Counted from the first letter of the stretch, positions 11,498 through 21,307 are shown. The stretch: 64,000 nt of DNA from Gerris lacustris (GCA_951217055.1 OX578279.1:27244173-27308172), one strand, 5' to 3'. Numbers and translations: made by a program. Notes: generated by a model from the sequence alone, not told the origin.

Positions 11498-11631
11498 ATA
11501 AACTTCCTGTATGCAAGTTCGTATTTCTCTTTTGATAAAGATGACATTAATTCATTAGTTGTATTTTGTGCCGAATTAATTATTTCGGAAGGCGTATTAT
11601 TCTCCTCATATTTGTCATAATCATTTATCAC
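11498..11631 (-). CDS. Possible N-terminal exon, recombinase-like gene
   Basis: From a Met codon the frame reads MINDYDKYEENN, then residues 29-44 MSSLSKEKYELAYRKF. The pattern (acidic start, then LSKEKYELAYRKF) resembles the N-terminal helix of a family of tyrosine-recombinase-like proteins common in insects. After that residue the frame runs on through a low-quality hydrophobic stretch and a foldback, so the exon probably ends here. A weak donor (gtttat) follows AGGAA. No further exon was identified. This is a motif resemblance from memory of the family; it could be chance or a Crypton/DIRS relic. Confidence 0.25.
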
Positions 11632-11733
11632 TCATTGGTTTTCACAAATAACTCGATATAAACAGTTACTTTTAGTAAACAAACTGCATATTAGTTTAGT
11701 AAAAAGTAAACAAACTCGTTAATCGTGCGTAAA

Positions 11734-11787
11734 GGTGAAGAATTCTTCTTTTTTACCACCCTAGGGCGGTAAAAAAGAGGAATTCTT
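11734..11787. repeat. 24-bp inverted repeat / hairpin
   Basis: gaagaattcttcttttttacc is complemented by ggtaaaaaagaggaattcttc across a short accctagggc centre, with one or two mismatches in about 24 pairs. In AT-rich DNA a stem this long could be a cruciform or a tiny foldback element. Confidence 0.6.
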
Positions 11788-12509
11788 CAGAATTACGAAA
11801 CGCGCATGTGCAATGAATACAAGTACGTAAAGAATCACTTTCTACGCATCTAAACAGAGATACAAAGTTTATATTTTGTAACAATCGTAGATAAAGAAAG
11901 TTACATAGCTCGATGGCTTTAGTTACATAGCTAACATGAACTATTTTTATACACTTTTAATTAGCTTTACACGATTGTCCTGGAAAAATCATGTAACCTA
12001 AATTTGACCCACTTCCCGACTACCTAGAAAGCTGAAACTTGCAGATTATGTACATGACAATATAATTATGTCAATGTTTATTTTATTATTATTATTTTTT
12101 TTTAATAAAATAAATAAATATATATATTAGTAGGTATTAGCCGTTGAATTAATAAAACTCCTATAAATATAGGTGGTAATTAATATGTAAGCAGTAAAAA
12201 TATGTATTTGGATGATGATCGCACCACTATATTTATTAATTATTATTATATTTATATTTATTTATATTGTAGCGCTTAGGGCGGGAAATCCAAAGGGATG
12301 TTCAATTTCAAGCCCCGGTGGAATGTATTTTTTTGTCGTGACATCTTAAGAATTGGGATGATCATTTCGATGATTTCTTCTAACAAAAAATAGTATCTAA
12401 ATCTATATTTCTCCGGCGTTGAAAAAAAACTAAATTGGCAGATCTTTGGACGTGACATAAAAAAGGTCCGGGTTCACGTTCTGGCGACTCAATATATTTT
12501 AACTTGGAA
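11788..12509. other. AT-rich non-coding stretch
   Basis: No gene. Short TTTATT/ATATAT simple sequence occurs near 12080-12130 and 12230-12270. Confidence 0.5.
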
Positions 12510-12648
12510 TAAAGGAAACAACCCAACCAGACCGTCACGTTTTTCATGTCGTTTTTTGCGTGACGGAAATTTCTTTAGTCCCCCAGCCCAAGGACAAAAA
12601 AAATTTCCGTCACGCAAAAAACGTGACGGTCTGGTTGTTTCCTTTAAA
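12510..12648. mobile_element. Foldback element with CGTCACG palindromes
   Basis: The left arm runs aaaggaaacaac, aaccagaccgtcacg, and then a tgcgtgacggaaattt end; the right arm is its complement, ending gtctggttgtttccttt. The left arm carries about a dozen extra bases. Each arm contains its own palindrome ccgtcacg...cgtgacgg. Related cCGTCACg motifs recur near 61125-61165. No target duplication is obvious. Confidence 0.6.
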
Positions 12649-12879
12649 CATAGTCTCAGGAAGCTCCTTTAAATATAGAATACATGAAGATAGATATAAA
12701 TACAAGAATATAACAGGAGGTAGCTCGGTTTACACTTTTTAGTACTATATTTTACCACCAAGAGTGAACACAATAACACATGATTCAATGTTTTTCTTTG
12801 AAGTGGAAAATTTATTTTAGAAAACAAAGGTTACAAGATTCAGGTTATAAACAAGCGCGATTTCGTGATTATTTTTACT

Positions 12880-13325
12880 TTCTCAATTTAAAGTATTGTG
12901 ATGGCGCGAAAATTCGATTTTGAGATTATGATGGATTTACCTACACGTTTTGAGGTCCCTTATGTCCAAAAAAGTGTTTTTTATAAAATGTCGGTCTGAC
13001 ATCTGTCTGTGCAGACGCCAGGAGCCTAAACTACTGGGTTGATGTTGACGTAATTCGGCATACATAATCAGAAAAATCATACCCCGAGGTGAAATCGAGA
13101 AATGAATTTTAGCTTTAAATTTGGGGGCGCTACCCCCAAAAAACTCTGAAAAAAAAATATATTTCTCGAACACGGTTCCGACAATGTTGATTAAAAAATT
13201 CTAAAATGTAGTTCTTTTAAATACGAATCCAACGATATTTATAAGCAGATTCTCCGGGATTCCCCGCCAAGGAAAAGTTATTTTTATGTTAAATTTTGAT
13301 GAAATATTCAATAATAATTAAATTA
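12880..13325 (+). repeat. Family B repeat, left part
   Basis: This matches 37545-38052 in order: gattttgatggattta, the aggtccc/tccaaaaa block, ctgtgcagacgcc, gcctaaactactggg, gaggtgaaatc, tttgggggcgctacc, and ttgatgaaatattcaataat. The right part continues after the retrotransposon at 18858. A third copy, inverted, lies at 28380-28735. Confidence 0.8.
13313..13325. repeat. Target-site duplication, left copy
   Basis: AATAATTAAATTA is repeated exactly at 18858-18870 on the far side of the non-LTR element. The uninterrupted family B copy has aataattaaatg at the matching position, which confirms that this sequence belonged to the target. Confidence 0.85.
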
Positions 13326-13420
13326 GAGGTGGTGTCACGGTTTAAAATTCACGTAAGTTTTTTCTCCTTATTCTTATTCTATAGTTTATATAGTATTAAA
13401 AACAGCGCTAAAAAGACAGC

Positions 13421-14749
13421 ATGAAGCCCCCTGACCCGGGAGGTACATCCAGGGACCCTCTTATTTACCTATCTGACCAAGGAACTGGAATCAAAAGCAA
13501 AACAGATAAATGTCAAACAGATGTAAATACAGAGAATACTCCTAAGAGTAAGCGGCAAAGACCTAATACCCCAGTGAAGTTGGAACTAAACCCCCCTAAA
13601 GAGGTCATTAACTTTCTCGTTGTTAAAAGACAAGATGGAGATTGTTCGATGTCCAAAATCTCACCCTTCGTTATCGAAAAGTTACTTTCTCAAGCGTGTG
13701 GTGGAGTCAAGAGTGCCAAGAAGTTACGTGACGGTTCTTTACTGGTCGAGACGTTTACTCACGACCAAGCTACGAAACTAAGGACAAATCTGCCGAGAAA
13801 TATGTCACCTAAACTGTCAGTGGAACCACATAAGACATTGAATCAAGTAAAGGGTGTGATTACATGTGCCGACCTCGACGGTATTCCAGTTGAGGAAATC
13901 ACAGAAAACATCAAACACCAAGGAGTTATCGAGGTAAGAAGGCTTAACAAAAAGATAAACAACGCACTGGAACCGACTAATAGTTATATAATAACTTTTA
14001 GCTTAACGACTTTACCGAGTAAATTAAAGGTTGGCTACCTATCTGTCCCTGTTCGGCCCTACATTCCTCTTCCCCGGAGATGTTTCCAATGTCACAGGTT
14101 CTCTCATGTCCAGATTTCTTGTAAAACAGGTGCACTGTGTCCGGAGTGCGGCGATCCCGCTCACGACAACACACCCTGTTTGAAGCCAAAAGAGTGTATA
14201 AACTGTAAAGGACCACACTCCGCACTCGATAGGAAATGCCCCAAATGGATTCTCGAAAAGAAAATAACAGAAATAAAAGTGTTAGAGAAACTGCCGTACA
14301 TTGAAGCGAAGAAGAAGGCTGAAATTGCTTGCCAATTCAATCTACCTAAATCTTTTGCTTCTCTCCTTTCGAAAGTCCCGTCAAATAATTGTAAACATTG
14401 TCACAACATAAGTATTGTGACCCAGGACAAAGGCACACAGTGCTCCTTTGAAGAACCGAAGACAAAACAGAAAATAATTGCGACTAGTTCCACCCAATGT
14501 AAACCTGATAAGACGACTGAAACCCCTTATTCGAAAACCAAGATTGAAACTCAGATTGAAACCCCGTATTCGAAGACCACTCCCTCTAAATTAAAGCCGA
14601 TAACAATAGATACCCAAACAGAACAGGAAATGATGTGGGCGAACGACTGGGATTCAGGTGATTCCTCCAGTAGCAAGGAAAAACATTCCGCTAAAAGTCC
14701 TACTAAGAAGAAAATTGAACAGTTTACAAAAAAGAAAGCTTCCAGATAG
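13421..14749 (+). CDS. Non-LTR ORF1 protein (gag-like, zinc knuckles)
   Basis: The 442-residue protein is expected to bind element RNA and form the RNP that carries the template. The N-terminal ~55 residues are polar and disordered, with a basic PKSKRQRPNTP patch. Residues ~60-200 form a mixed region resembling the RNA-binding fold of insect ORF1p. Three CCHC-type knuckles follow: C221-X2-C224-X4-H229-X4-C234, C240-X2-C243-X4-H248-X4-C253, and C259-X2-C262-X3-H266-X6-C273. The tail (~340-442) is Thr/Lys/Ser-rich with repeated GTQC/STQC and ETPYSK motifs and an acidic WANDWDSGD segment. The start is the first ATG of the element. It ends in tandem stops (TAG TAA). ORF2 lies 39 bp on in the same frame but behind several in-frame stops, so ORF2 translation needs reinitiation or similar. 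Confidence 0.92.
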   Translation: MKPPDPGGTSRDPLIYLSDQGTGIKSKTDKCQTDVNTENTPKSKRQRPNTPVKLELNPPKEVINFLVVKRQDGDCSMSKISPFVIEKLLSQACGGVKSAKKLRDGSLLVETFTHDQATKLRTNLPRNMSPKLSVEPHKTLNQVKGVITCADLDGIPVEEITENIKHQGVIEVRRLNKKINNALEPTNSYIITFSLTTLPSKLKVGYLSVPVRPYIPLPRRCFQCHRFSHVQISCKTGALCPECGDPAHDNTPCLKPKECINCKGPHSALDRKCPKWILEKKITEIKVLEKLPYIEAKKKAEIACQFNLPKSFASLLSKVPSNNCKHCHNISIVTQDKGTQCSFEEPKTKQKIIATSSTQCKPDKTTETPYSKTKIETQIETPYSKTTPSKLKPITIDTQTEQEMMWANDWDSGDSSSSKEKHSAKSPTKKKIEQFTKKKASR

Positions 14750-14788
14750 TAACATTAATCCTTAATATAATTTAATTTTTAAAACACA

Positions 14789-17700
14789 ATGAAAATTTGT
14801 ACTTGGAATTGTAAAGGCTTCAGATCTAGGAGAGAAGATATTAAGTTGCTAATAAAAGAAAATAGACCTGAGGTACTTTTGATACAAGAAACTCACTTAC
14901 CCTCTGGAAATTCACTAAATCTACCGGGCTACGTAGTGTTTCGAAGAGACCCCCCACCAGGCACCTGGCAAGGAGGTCTGGCCACATGTGTGTCGGTGAC
15001 AGTACCGAGCATAGAGATCAAGATCAACTCTGATATCCAAGTTCTAGCTGTGCGGATCGGTTCATCGCATCCCATCACAGTTTGCAATATCTATCTGGAC
15101 TGTACTGAAGATATAACAATAACTCGCCTTAACAACATTGTGCAACAATTGCCAGGGCCCTTCGTTATGTTGGGTGACTTTAATGCACATAGCCTGATGT
15201 GGGGTTCTTCTAAAACAGATCCAAGAGGAGTAACAGTAGAGGCCTTTATTGATCATCAGAACCTTTGTCTCCTTAACAACGGTGAGTCAACATACTTCGA
15301 TTCTAGAACTGGTAAACTAGATGCACTAGATTTAGCCATTTGTTCCCCGTCCTTAACAAGAATAGCCGACTTTATTGCATCACAATACCCCTATGGTAGT
15401 GACCATTCCCCACTCTTTGTTTTATTACAAATGAGAAACTCCGCACCAGAACCAGAAGTTTTTTGGTCTTTTAAGACTGCAGATTGGGACGCCTACAGGG
15501 CTCATCTGATAAATACTTCTCCTTTTATTCCTAGTACAGAAAACAACGCTGAAGAACTACTCGACTACCTTATAACATCAATTACATCGGCAGCACGTGC
15601 GTCAATACCACAGATTAAACTTAAAGGAAAACGGCAACCAGTACCTTGGTGGAACAAGGATTGTAGACTTGCCCTGACAGAACGACGGAAAGCACTATGG
15701 CATTTCAAAAGAAACTCCACCACTGAAAATCTGATTAACTACAGAAAAGCTCGGGCACGTTGTAAGTATGTCTTTCTACAGGCAAAGCAAGCGTCCTGGA
15801 AAAGCTACGTGTCGACGATCGTTCAGGGGACAGATTCCAAAGAGATATGGAGGAAGGTAAGAATACTTTCTGGTAAAAGACAACCTACTGCCACTCCTGT
15901 GATAAAGGACGGTCCTCAAGTTATATCGGAACCCCAACAAGTATCAGAACGCTTTGCTCAACATTTTGCCCGAGTCTGTTCAACTGCGACGTACTCTATG
16001 CACTTCCAAGATCTAAAAAGAACGACCGAGAACGAAGAATTGAGTTTTAACTCCGACAACACCGAAGACTATAATATGCCCTTCAGCATGTGGGAGCTTG
16101 ATACCGCCATAAAGACACTAAAGAATACTGCACCCGGACCAGACCAGATTCACAATTTAATGATTAAAAACTTACCATCCTCCTTTAAGCGCTACTTACT
16201 ACAACTTTACAACGTACTATGGACATCAGACAGTTATCCAGATAGATGGCGACTAGCGACCATAATTCCCATCCTTAAACCAAACAAAGACTCCACACAG
16301 ACTGAATCTTACAGACCAATAGCCATGACCAACACCCTTGGAAAACTTCTAGAAAAAATTGTAAATTCTCGACTGACCTACGTACTTGAAGTAAAGAAAT
16401 TTTTCTCCTCGCATCAGAACGGCTTCCGGCAGAACAGATCTACAATAGACAACATTTCAAAATTAGAAACTTACGTGAGAGACGGATTTATTCAAGAAAA
16501 AACATCGCTAGGAGTATTCTTTGATCTTGAGAAGGCCTACGACAGAACGTGGAAACACTCAATTGTCCTTCAACTGCACCGCATGGACTTCAGAGGACAC
16601 TTACTGCACTACATAAACAACTTCTTATCAAGAAGGATGTTTAATGTCAAAGTGGGAAGTTTCCTCTCAAGTTTATACGAACAGGAAAACGGAGTGCCCC
16701 AAGGAGCTGTTCTCAGCTGCACCTTGTTCTTGCTTGCTGTCAATGATGTCGTGAATTCGCTACCACCGTGTGTCGAGCCCCTTCTATTTGTAGACGATAT
16801 GACCATTCTCTTCAGATCAAAATGCTTGAAGACAGCTGAAGTTGTTATGCAGCAAGCTATAAATAGAATGAATGATTGGGCAAACAAAAATGGCCTACTA
16901 TTTTCTGGGAATAAAACAAAATGCGTAGTTTTTTCAAAGAAACGAGGGATTCCCCAGGTAAACCTTACACTATCCGGCCAAAAAATTCCTGTAGTTGAGA
17001 CTATCAAATACCTCGGCCTACAGTTTGACAGAAAGTTGACCTGGCGTCCGCACATTGAAGAAGTCCGTGCTAAGTGCCTAAGGGACCTCAACCTTCTTCG
17101 CATGCTTCAGAATCTAAAATGGGGAGCTGATCGAGCATCACTACTTCATCTCTATCGTGCCATTGTACGAAGTAAAATCGACTATGGATGTATAGCTTAT
17201 GGCTCGGCTAAAGACAAAGATCTAAGGCGCCTGGATCCAGTCCACAATACAGCTTTACGCCTCGCACTAGGAGCCTTCAAGACCAGTCCAGTAACCAGTT
17301 TATTGGTTGAAGCAAATGAACCTCCTTTGGCTCTTAGGCGTGATTTCCTACTTTTGCGGTACGGACTGAAAATTAAACGCTTTCCGGACAACTGTGCTTA
17401 TAAACTGTTTAAGGACCCAAAATTTGAACACAAATACATACGAAAACCTAACTTTTTACGTCCTCCAGGAATTCGATTCAAGACCCTTGCCGAAGAATAC
17501 GAACTTCCCTTAGATTGTACAAGAATCAGTAGATACACCGTATCTCCTATGGCACCCTGGAGTATGAGACCCCCAAAGACACACTACCTCTCGCGACAGA
17601 AGAAAGGCCAGGTCCAGCCAGATCAATTCCGACAAGGCCACTTAAAGGACGAGAACGACCACCCCTTATATTCGAACTTTTATACGGATGGCTCAAAAAC

Positions 17701-18475
17701 TACAGAGGGAAGCGGCTGTGCTTTCTTTACATCGTCAGAATCAGGAATGTTTTCATGCTCCAAGTGGAGTTCGGTCTTCACGATGGAACTAGAAGCCATT
17801 CTTCAAGCACTAAAATCAGCTGCCAACCAAGAAATAGAAACACTTAGCATCTACACCGACTCTAAATCTGCTTTAATGTCTTTGGAAAAACTATATGTTC
17901 AAAATTTGACTATTACCAAAATTAGGAACTTCATTGTAACAAGTAAATTAAAAGTCCGATTTTGTTGGATACCTAGTCACGTAGGGATTTCTGGTAACGA
18001 GAGTGCAGACTTGCTAGCAAAACAAGCTATTAATGACGGACAGCCAGTGGAGACAGAAATCACTCCTAGGGACTTTGACCATTATGTTAGGACAAAAATC
18101 TACAACAAATGGCAACAGACTTGGACAGGCACTACTAACAACAAACTGAGATGTATAAAACCTCTAATAGGCGACTGGACCTCCTCATATAGAAAAAACA
18201 GACAGGAAGAGACTGTACTTTGCAGACTGAGAATAGGACACACCAGACTAACCCACAGTTATTTGTTTACAAGAGATAAGGAACGACCGCGATGCAGATT
18301 ATGTGACGATACCTTGACTGTAGCTCATCTACTGACTGACTGCCACCGCCTAGATACACTTAGAAACTTACACAATTTACCTGACAATTTACCAGAGACC
18401 TTAGCTGACAACCATACTACGCTCACTAGACTGATAAGCTACCTACAGGACGCCGACTTCTATTGTGACATTTAA
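14789..18475 (+). CDS. Non-LTR ORF2 polyprotein (endonuclease-RT-RNase H)
   Basis: The 1228-residue protein nicks target DNA, primes reverse transcription at the nick and degrades template RNA. The APE-type endonuclease spans residues 1-215: WNCKG with N7, IQETHL with E34, LGDFNAH with D130/N132, and SDHSP with D205/H206. The RT spans ~485-765: LKPNKD, QNGFRQNRST, FFDLEKAYDRTW, NGVPQGAVLSC, the catalytic FVDD at 667-670 (F in place of the usual Y), and YLGLQFD. RNase H spans ~960-1080 with the full acidic set: D967, E1000, D1024, H1064 (IPSHVG) and D1074. A C-terminal C1169-X2-C1172-X7-H1180-X4-C1185 knuckle is present. No frameshift or stop interrupts it, and length and order are normal for the I group. 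Confidence 0.95.
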   Translation: MKICTWNCKGFRSRREDIKLLIKENRPEVLLIQETHLPSGNSLNLPGYVVFRRDPPPGTWQGGLATCVSVTVPSIEIKINSDIQVLAVRIGSSHPITVCNIYLDCTEDITITRLNNIVQQLPGPFVMLGDFNAHSLMWGSSKTDPRGVTVEAFIDHQNLCLLNNGESTYFDSRTGKLDALDLAICSPSLTRIADFIASQYPYGSDHSPLFVLLQMRNSAPEPEVFWSFKTADWDAYRAHLINTSPFIPSTENNAEELLDYLITSITSAARASIPQIKLKGKRQPVPWWNKDCRLALTERRKALWHFKRNSTTENLINYRKARARCKYVFLQAKQASWKSYVSTIVQGTDSKEIWRKVRILSGKRQPTATPVIKDGPQVISEPQQVSERFAQHFARVCSTATYSMHFQDLKRTTENEELSFNSDNTEDYNMPFSMWELDTAIKTLKNTAPGPDQIHNLMIKNLPSSFKRYLLQLYNVLWTSDSYPDRWRLATIIPILKPNKDSTQTESYRPIAMTNTLGKLLEKIVNSRLTYVLEVKKFFSSHQNGFRQNRSTIDNISKLETYVRDGFIQEKTSLGVFFDLEKAYDRTWKHSIVLQLHRMDFRGHLLHYINNFLSRRMFNVKVGSFLSSLYEQENGVPQGAVLSCTLFLLAVNDVVNSLPPCVEPLLFVDDMTILFRSKCLKTAEVVMQQAINRMNDWANKNGLLFSGNKTKCVVFSKKRGIPQVNLTLSGQKIPVVETIKYLGLQFDRKLTWRPHIEEVRAKCLRDLNLLRMLQNLKWGADRASLLHLYRAIVRSKIDYGCIAYGSAKDKDLRRLDPVHNTALRLALGAFKTSPVTSLLVEANEPPLALRRDFLLLRYGLKIKRFPDNCAYKLFKDPKFEHKYIRKPNFLRPPGIRFKTLAEEYELPLDCTRISRYTVSPMAPWSMRPPKTHYLSRQKKGQVQPDQFRQGHLKDENDHPLYSNFYTDGSKTTEGSGCAFFTSSESGMFSCSKWSSVFTMELEAILQALKSAANQEIETLSIYTDSKSALMSLEKLYVQNLTITKIRNFIVTSKLKVRFCWIPSHVGISGNESADLLAKQAINDGQPVETEITPRDFDHYVRTKIYNKWQQTWTGTTNNKLRCIKPLIGDWTSSYRKNRQEETVLCRLRIGHTRLTHSYLFTRDKERPRCRLCDDTLTVAHLLTDCHRLDTLRNLHNLPDNLPETLADNHTTLTRLISYLQDADFYCDI

Positions 18476-18503
18476 TTATCATACTTCTATCTTGTTTTAC
18501 TTT

Positions 18504-18715
18504 GTAATGTTATTTATTTATTTATTTATTTTTTATTTTTTTATTTATTTTTTTTTCATTTATTTATTTTTTCATTTATTTATTTATTTATTTATTTATT
18601 TTTTTTATTTTATTTTTTTTTTTTCATGTATTTATTTATTTATTTATTTATTTTTATTTATTTTTATTATTTATTTTTCTTTTTATTATTTTTTTATATT
18701 TTTTTTTTTTACTGC
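18504..18715 (+). repeat. (TTTA)n tract in the element's 3' UTR
   Basis: About 210 bp of TTTA units mixed with T runs start 30 bp after the ORF2 stop. It is followed by ~140 bp of unique 3' UTR, so it is an internal microsatellite and not the terminal tail. The open frame across it encodes only Phe/Tyr/Ile repeats and is not a gene. Confidence 0.85.
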
Positions 18716-18808
18716 TAGTTAATTATTTAAAGAATAGGTAATGCAGGATTGTAATTGGTAATAGTTGTACTTATTAATTATACCATGTACTTGTAACTAA
18801 CTATTGTA

Positions 18809-18839
18809 TAGGTGCTTTAACCCAGTAGTCATGCACCTA
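18809..18839 (+). other. 3'-terminal hairpin of the retrotransposon
   Basis: TAGGTGC and GCACCTA form a perfect 7-bp stem with a 17-nt loop, about 18 bp before the A-rich terminus. Non-LTR RTs commonly recognise a 3' stem-loop in their RNA. The role here is inferred from position. Confidence 0.45.
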
Positions 18840-18857
18840 AAACAACTAAAATAAATA

Positions 18858-18985
18858 AATAATTAAATTAAGCTATGGAAACTAATAAATGGAAAAAACT
18901 ACTGGGTTAAGTAATTATGAACTCGTATATGAGAAAGTTTGTCAGAGTTGTCTCGGACCGATTTTTTCTCTGTTTTATCTCACTT
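18858..18985 (+). repeat. Family B repeat, right part, with right target duplication
   Basis: It opens with the second copy of AATAATTAAATTA, then continues taataaatggaaaa, gagaaagtttgtcagagtt and ctcggaccgatttttt. These match 38053-38175 (tataaatggaaaa, aagaaagtttgtctgagtt, tcggaccgatttttag). Together with 12880-13325 it makes one repeat copy split by the retrotransposon. Confidence 0.8.
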
Positions 18986-20769
18986 CCAAAAGTCTAAGCT
19001 AATAGAAAAAAGCTTACTAAACAACGCAAAACTCGGTACGTTATACCTAAATGTATAATAATAATACATGTTAAGCAGGCTCTAGACGACAAGGCCCATT
19101 TTCACTCAATCGTGTGGATAGAAAATTTTAAATAAATCTAAACCAGCTTTGGCATTGGCTTCCGGTCTAGAAGTGTTTGAAATTGAATTTCGAAGATCTA
19201 ATGGTATAGTTATGGTGGTTTGGTCAAAGTTAACCAAATGTTCACCAACTTTTAACTTCGGCTCATTTTACATTGTGAGTTACAGCTTGCAATATACCAA
19301 GTATATGTTATCAATAATATGAAACAAGAAGTGTAAAGTGTTGCTCGAACATTTCCAGTTAATGAAACATTTAATACACCATATAAGAGTATAAAGTAAT
19401 AAGACACATTTTTAGATTATAAGACACGTACAACGCACAACAACAGGTCCACCGCTGAAATTTCCACGGCGCCCTGTTTATTTGCTACTTTATAATCTAA
19501 TCAATGATTATAATTATATTATCGCATTATCAGACCATTGGTTCGATTTAAAAAACTACATAAATCCAGTGAACATAAGCCCAGCAACAACTTTTAACCA
19601 CTGCCTTACTTTAGTTGTCGATTAGGCACAAATATAATGATAAGTTATAATAATGAAGAAACAAATTAATTAACAATTTATTGTAAAACATTTGGAAACA
19701 AGTAAGTACATCCGCTATAGATTAAAGCAGAACTAAAGTAAGTATGGAACCAAACCACGTGTTATTATTACGAACAGATATAAAAAGCAATGATACATTA
19801 TTCAATTTTTTTTCTATAGATTTATTAACCTTATGCGTACGACACGTCAGTAATATATGAGGTAACAAAAAGAGGGGAAAGAGGAAAAAAGGTGCGAGGA
19901 AAAACAAAAAACGTGAGAAGAAATAATAATAAAAAAGTAGTGGAGAACGCTACAAGTGTTAGGATGTTATGTCGCCTCACGGTTAGGTGGCGAGGAGGCC
20001 TGGAAATTTATCTCTTGTGTGTTACGTCACTCCGGGGTATTAGGGTGTTTAAAATATACGTTTACCTAGGTAAGGAAGACCTGGTTGGATGCCTTGTTTC
20101 AGTAAATCACTAACGTTTTTACCTCGTAGTATAAAACCAAGTGTTGGTTATAGTTGCTTGGAAAGGCACACAAACCCTCGGCTTTCTCTTACCTACACCT
20201 AGTTTATATTATGCAGTAACAAGACATATAACTTCCTTAACACCTCGGGGAGTCATCATTCACAAAAAGAAAAACTTAAAAAAAGGAAAAAACAACACAA
20301 GCAGGATCTAACTACATAATCCATCAATTTTTACGACAATCTCAGCTTCCCTCGGTTTCTAACTCCAAAAGAAAAATACAAGGAGTGAAAAATCTTTTTG
20401 CTTGACTTTCATGCAAAAAGGTGTTGAGAATAAAGTTTTTGATATTTTGACCTTTTTTTTAAGATTATTCAGTATCGATTTATCCCTAGGGGAGAGGATA
20501 TCATCCACCCTCATATATCTTTTGTGTATGGAGTATAACATAAAACAACTTTTAGAAAATTGAAAAATTTTCCAAACCAACTTTCTCGAAGAATATGGTG
20601 TATTTTCCCTTCTTTATAATCCTTATAGGTCTTGAGAGCTTAAAATTACCCTATGTACTCAGACGTTGATATTGAATAGATAGAGGATTTCTCAGAAAAT
20701 ATTTAAAATTTAATAGAGTATATTAAGATAGAGAATGCTTTATCCCATGTATTATTGTTATACATTACA
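18986..20769. other. Non-coding stretch
   Basis: No gene or element with defined ends is seen. The sequence is less AT-rich at about 19960-20110, with a palindromic cgcctcacggttaggtggcg near 19973. The open frames on both strands there lack any family motif. Confidence 0.45.
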
Positions 20770-20812
20770 TTGCTTTTGAGCTTACCGAAGGTAACGGAAG
20801 CCATGTCATTGT
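20770..20812 (-). repeat. Family D repeat, end fragment
   Basis: tgcttttgagcttaccgaag followed by gtaacggaagc is the complement of the family's 3' end (gcttccgttacct...gtaagctc). Confidence 0.55.
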
Positions 20813-20995
20813 TACAAATGCAAATTTTAACAAAATATTACCTGACTATATCCTCAAACTAATTAGTACTACAGTTGCTGTGTTGAACATATTTCGATTT
20901 TTTTTTTTTTATTATTATTTTTGAAGTGAAACTTCTTTAGCGGTGGTAGAGTAAATTGGCTTGGAGGAAACTACATCGTGAAACGAAGTTCGCGT

Positions 20996-21145
20996 TTCGA
21001 GACTCGTCCAAGTGAAACATTTTTGAAGTGCAGTTGTAAGTTTTTGTTTTGAGACTCGACCAAGTGAGAGATATTTTATCAACTGCCGGTCTAAGTTGGC
21101 AGTTGATTTACCAGTAAAATATGTTTCACCTGGACGAGTTTCGAA
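20996..21145. mobile_element. Nested foldback element
   Basis: The outer arms (ttcgagactcgtccaagtga...aacat and atgttt...cacctggacgagtttcgaa) pair over ~25 bp with two mismatches. Inside, atcaactgcc pairs perfectly with ggcagttgat around a 10-nt loop. A third gagactcgaccaagtgag copy lies in direct orientation with the left arm (21051-21068). It is probably a small foldback/MITE that grew by internal duplication. Confidence 0.6.
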
Positions 21146-21307
21146 CCATAAGTTGCGTATTAATGAAGGATTTATATAATGTGCATTACTTAAATAAGGT
21201 TTATTGTGCTATTTAATTATTAATTAAATCTAAGTAATAACAATTTATTTTTGTTTTCTTTATCTTGGAACCTACAAATCCTCTTTCAATGAACATATTA
21301 TACTAAG

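Larger units (their letters stand above)
13326..18857 (+). mobile_element. Full-length non-LTR retrotransposon, I-group-like
   Basis: The element is about 5.53 kb: a ~95-bp 5' UTR, ORF1, a 39-bp spacer, ORF2, and a ~380-bp 3' UTR with a (TTTA)n tract and an A-rich ataaataa terminus. An exact 13-bp target duplication flanks it. Both ORFs are uninterrupted, so this is a young copy that may still be competent. The order of ORF2 domains (APE endonuclease, RT, RNase H, C-terminal CCHC) and the three zinc knuckles in ORF1 fit the I group (I/Nimb-like). Jockey-clade elements usually lack the RNase H domain. The exact clade needs a phylogeny. Confidence 0.9.

Noticed and set aside
16609..17103. 164-codon minus-strand open frame within ORF2
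   Set aside because: Shadow of the RT coding sequence on the opposite strand; no independent motif.
18465..18722. 85-codon Phe/Tyr/Ile open frame after ORF2
   Set aside because: Translation of the TTTA microsatellite in the 3' UTR.
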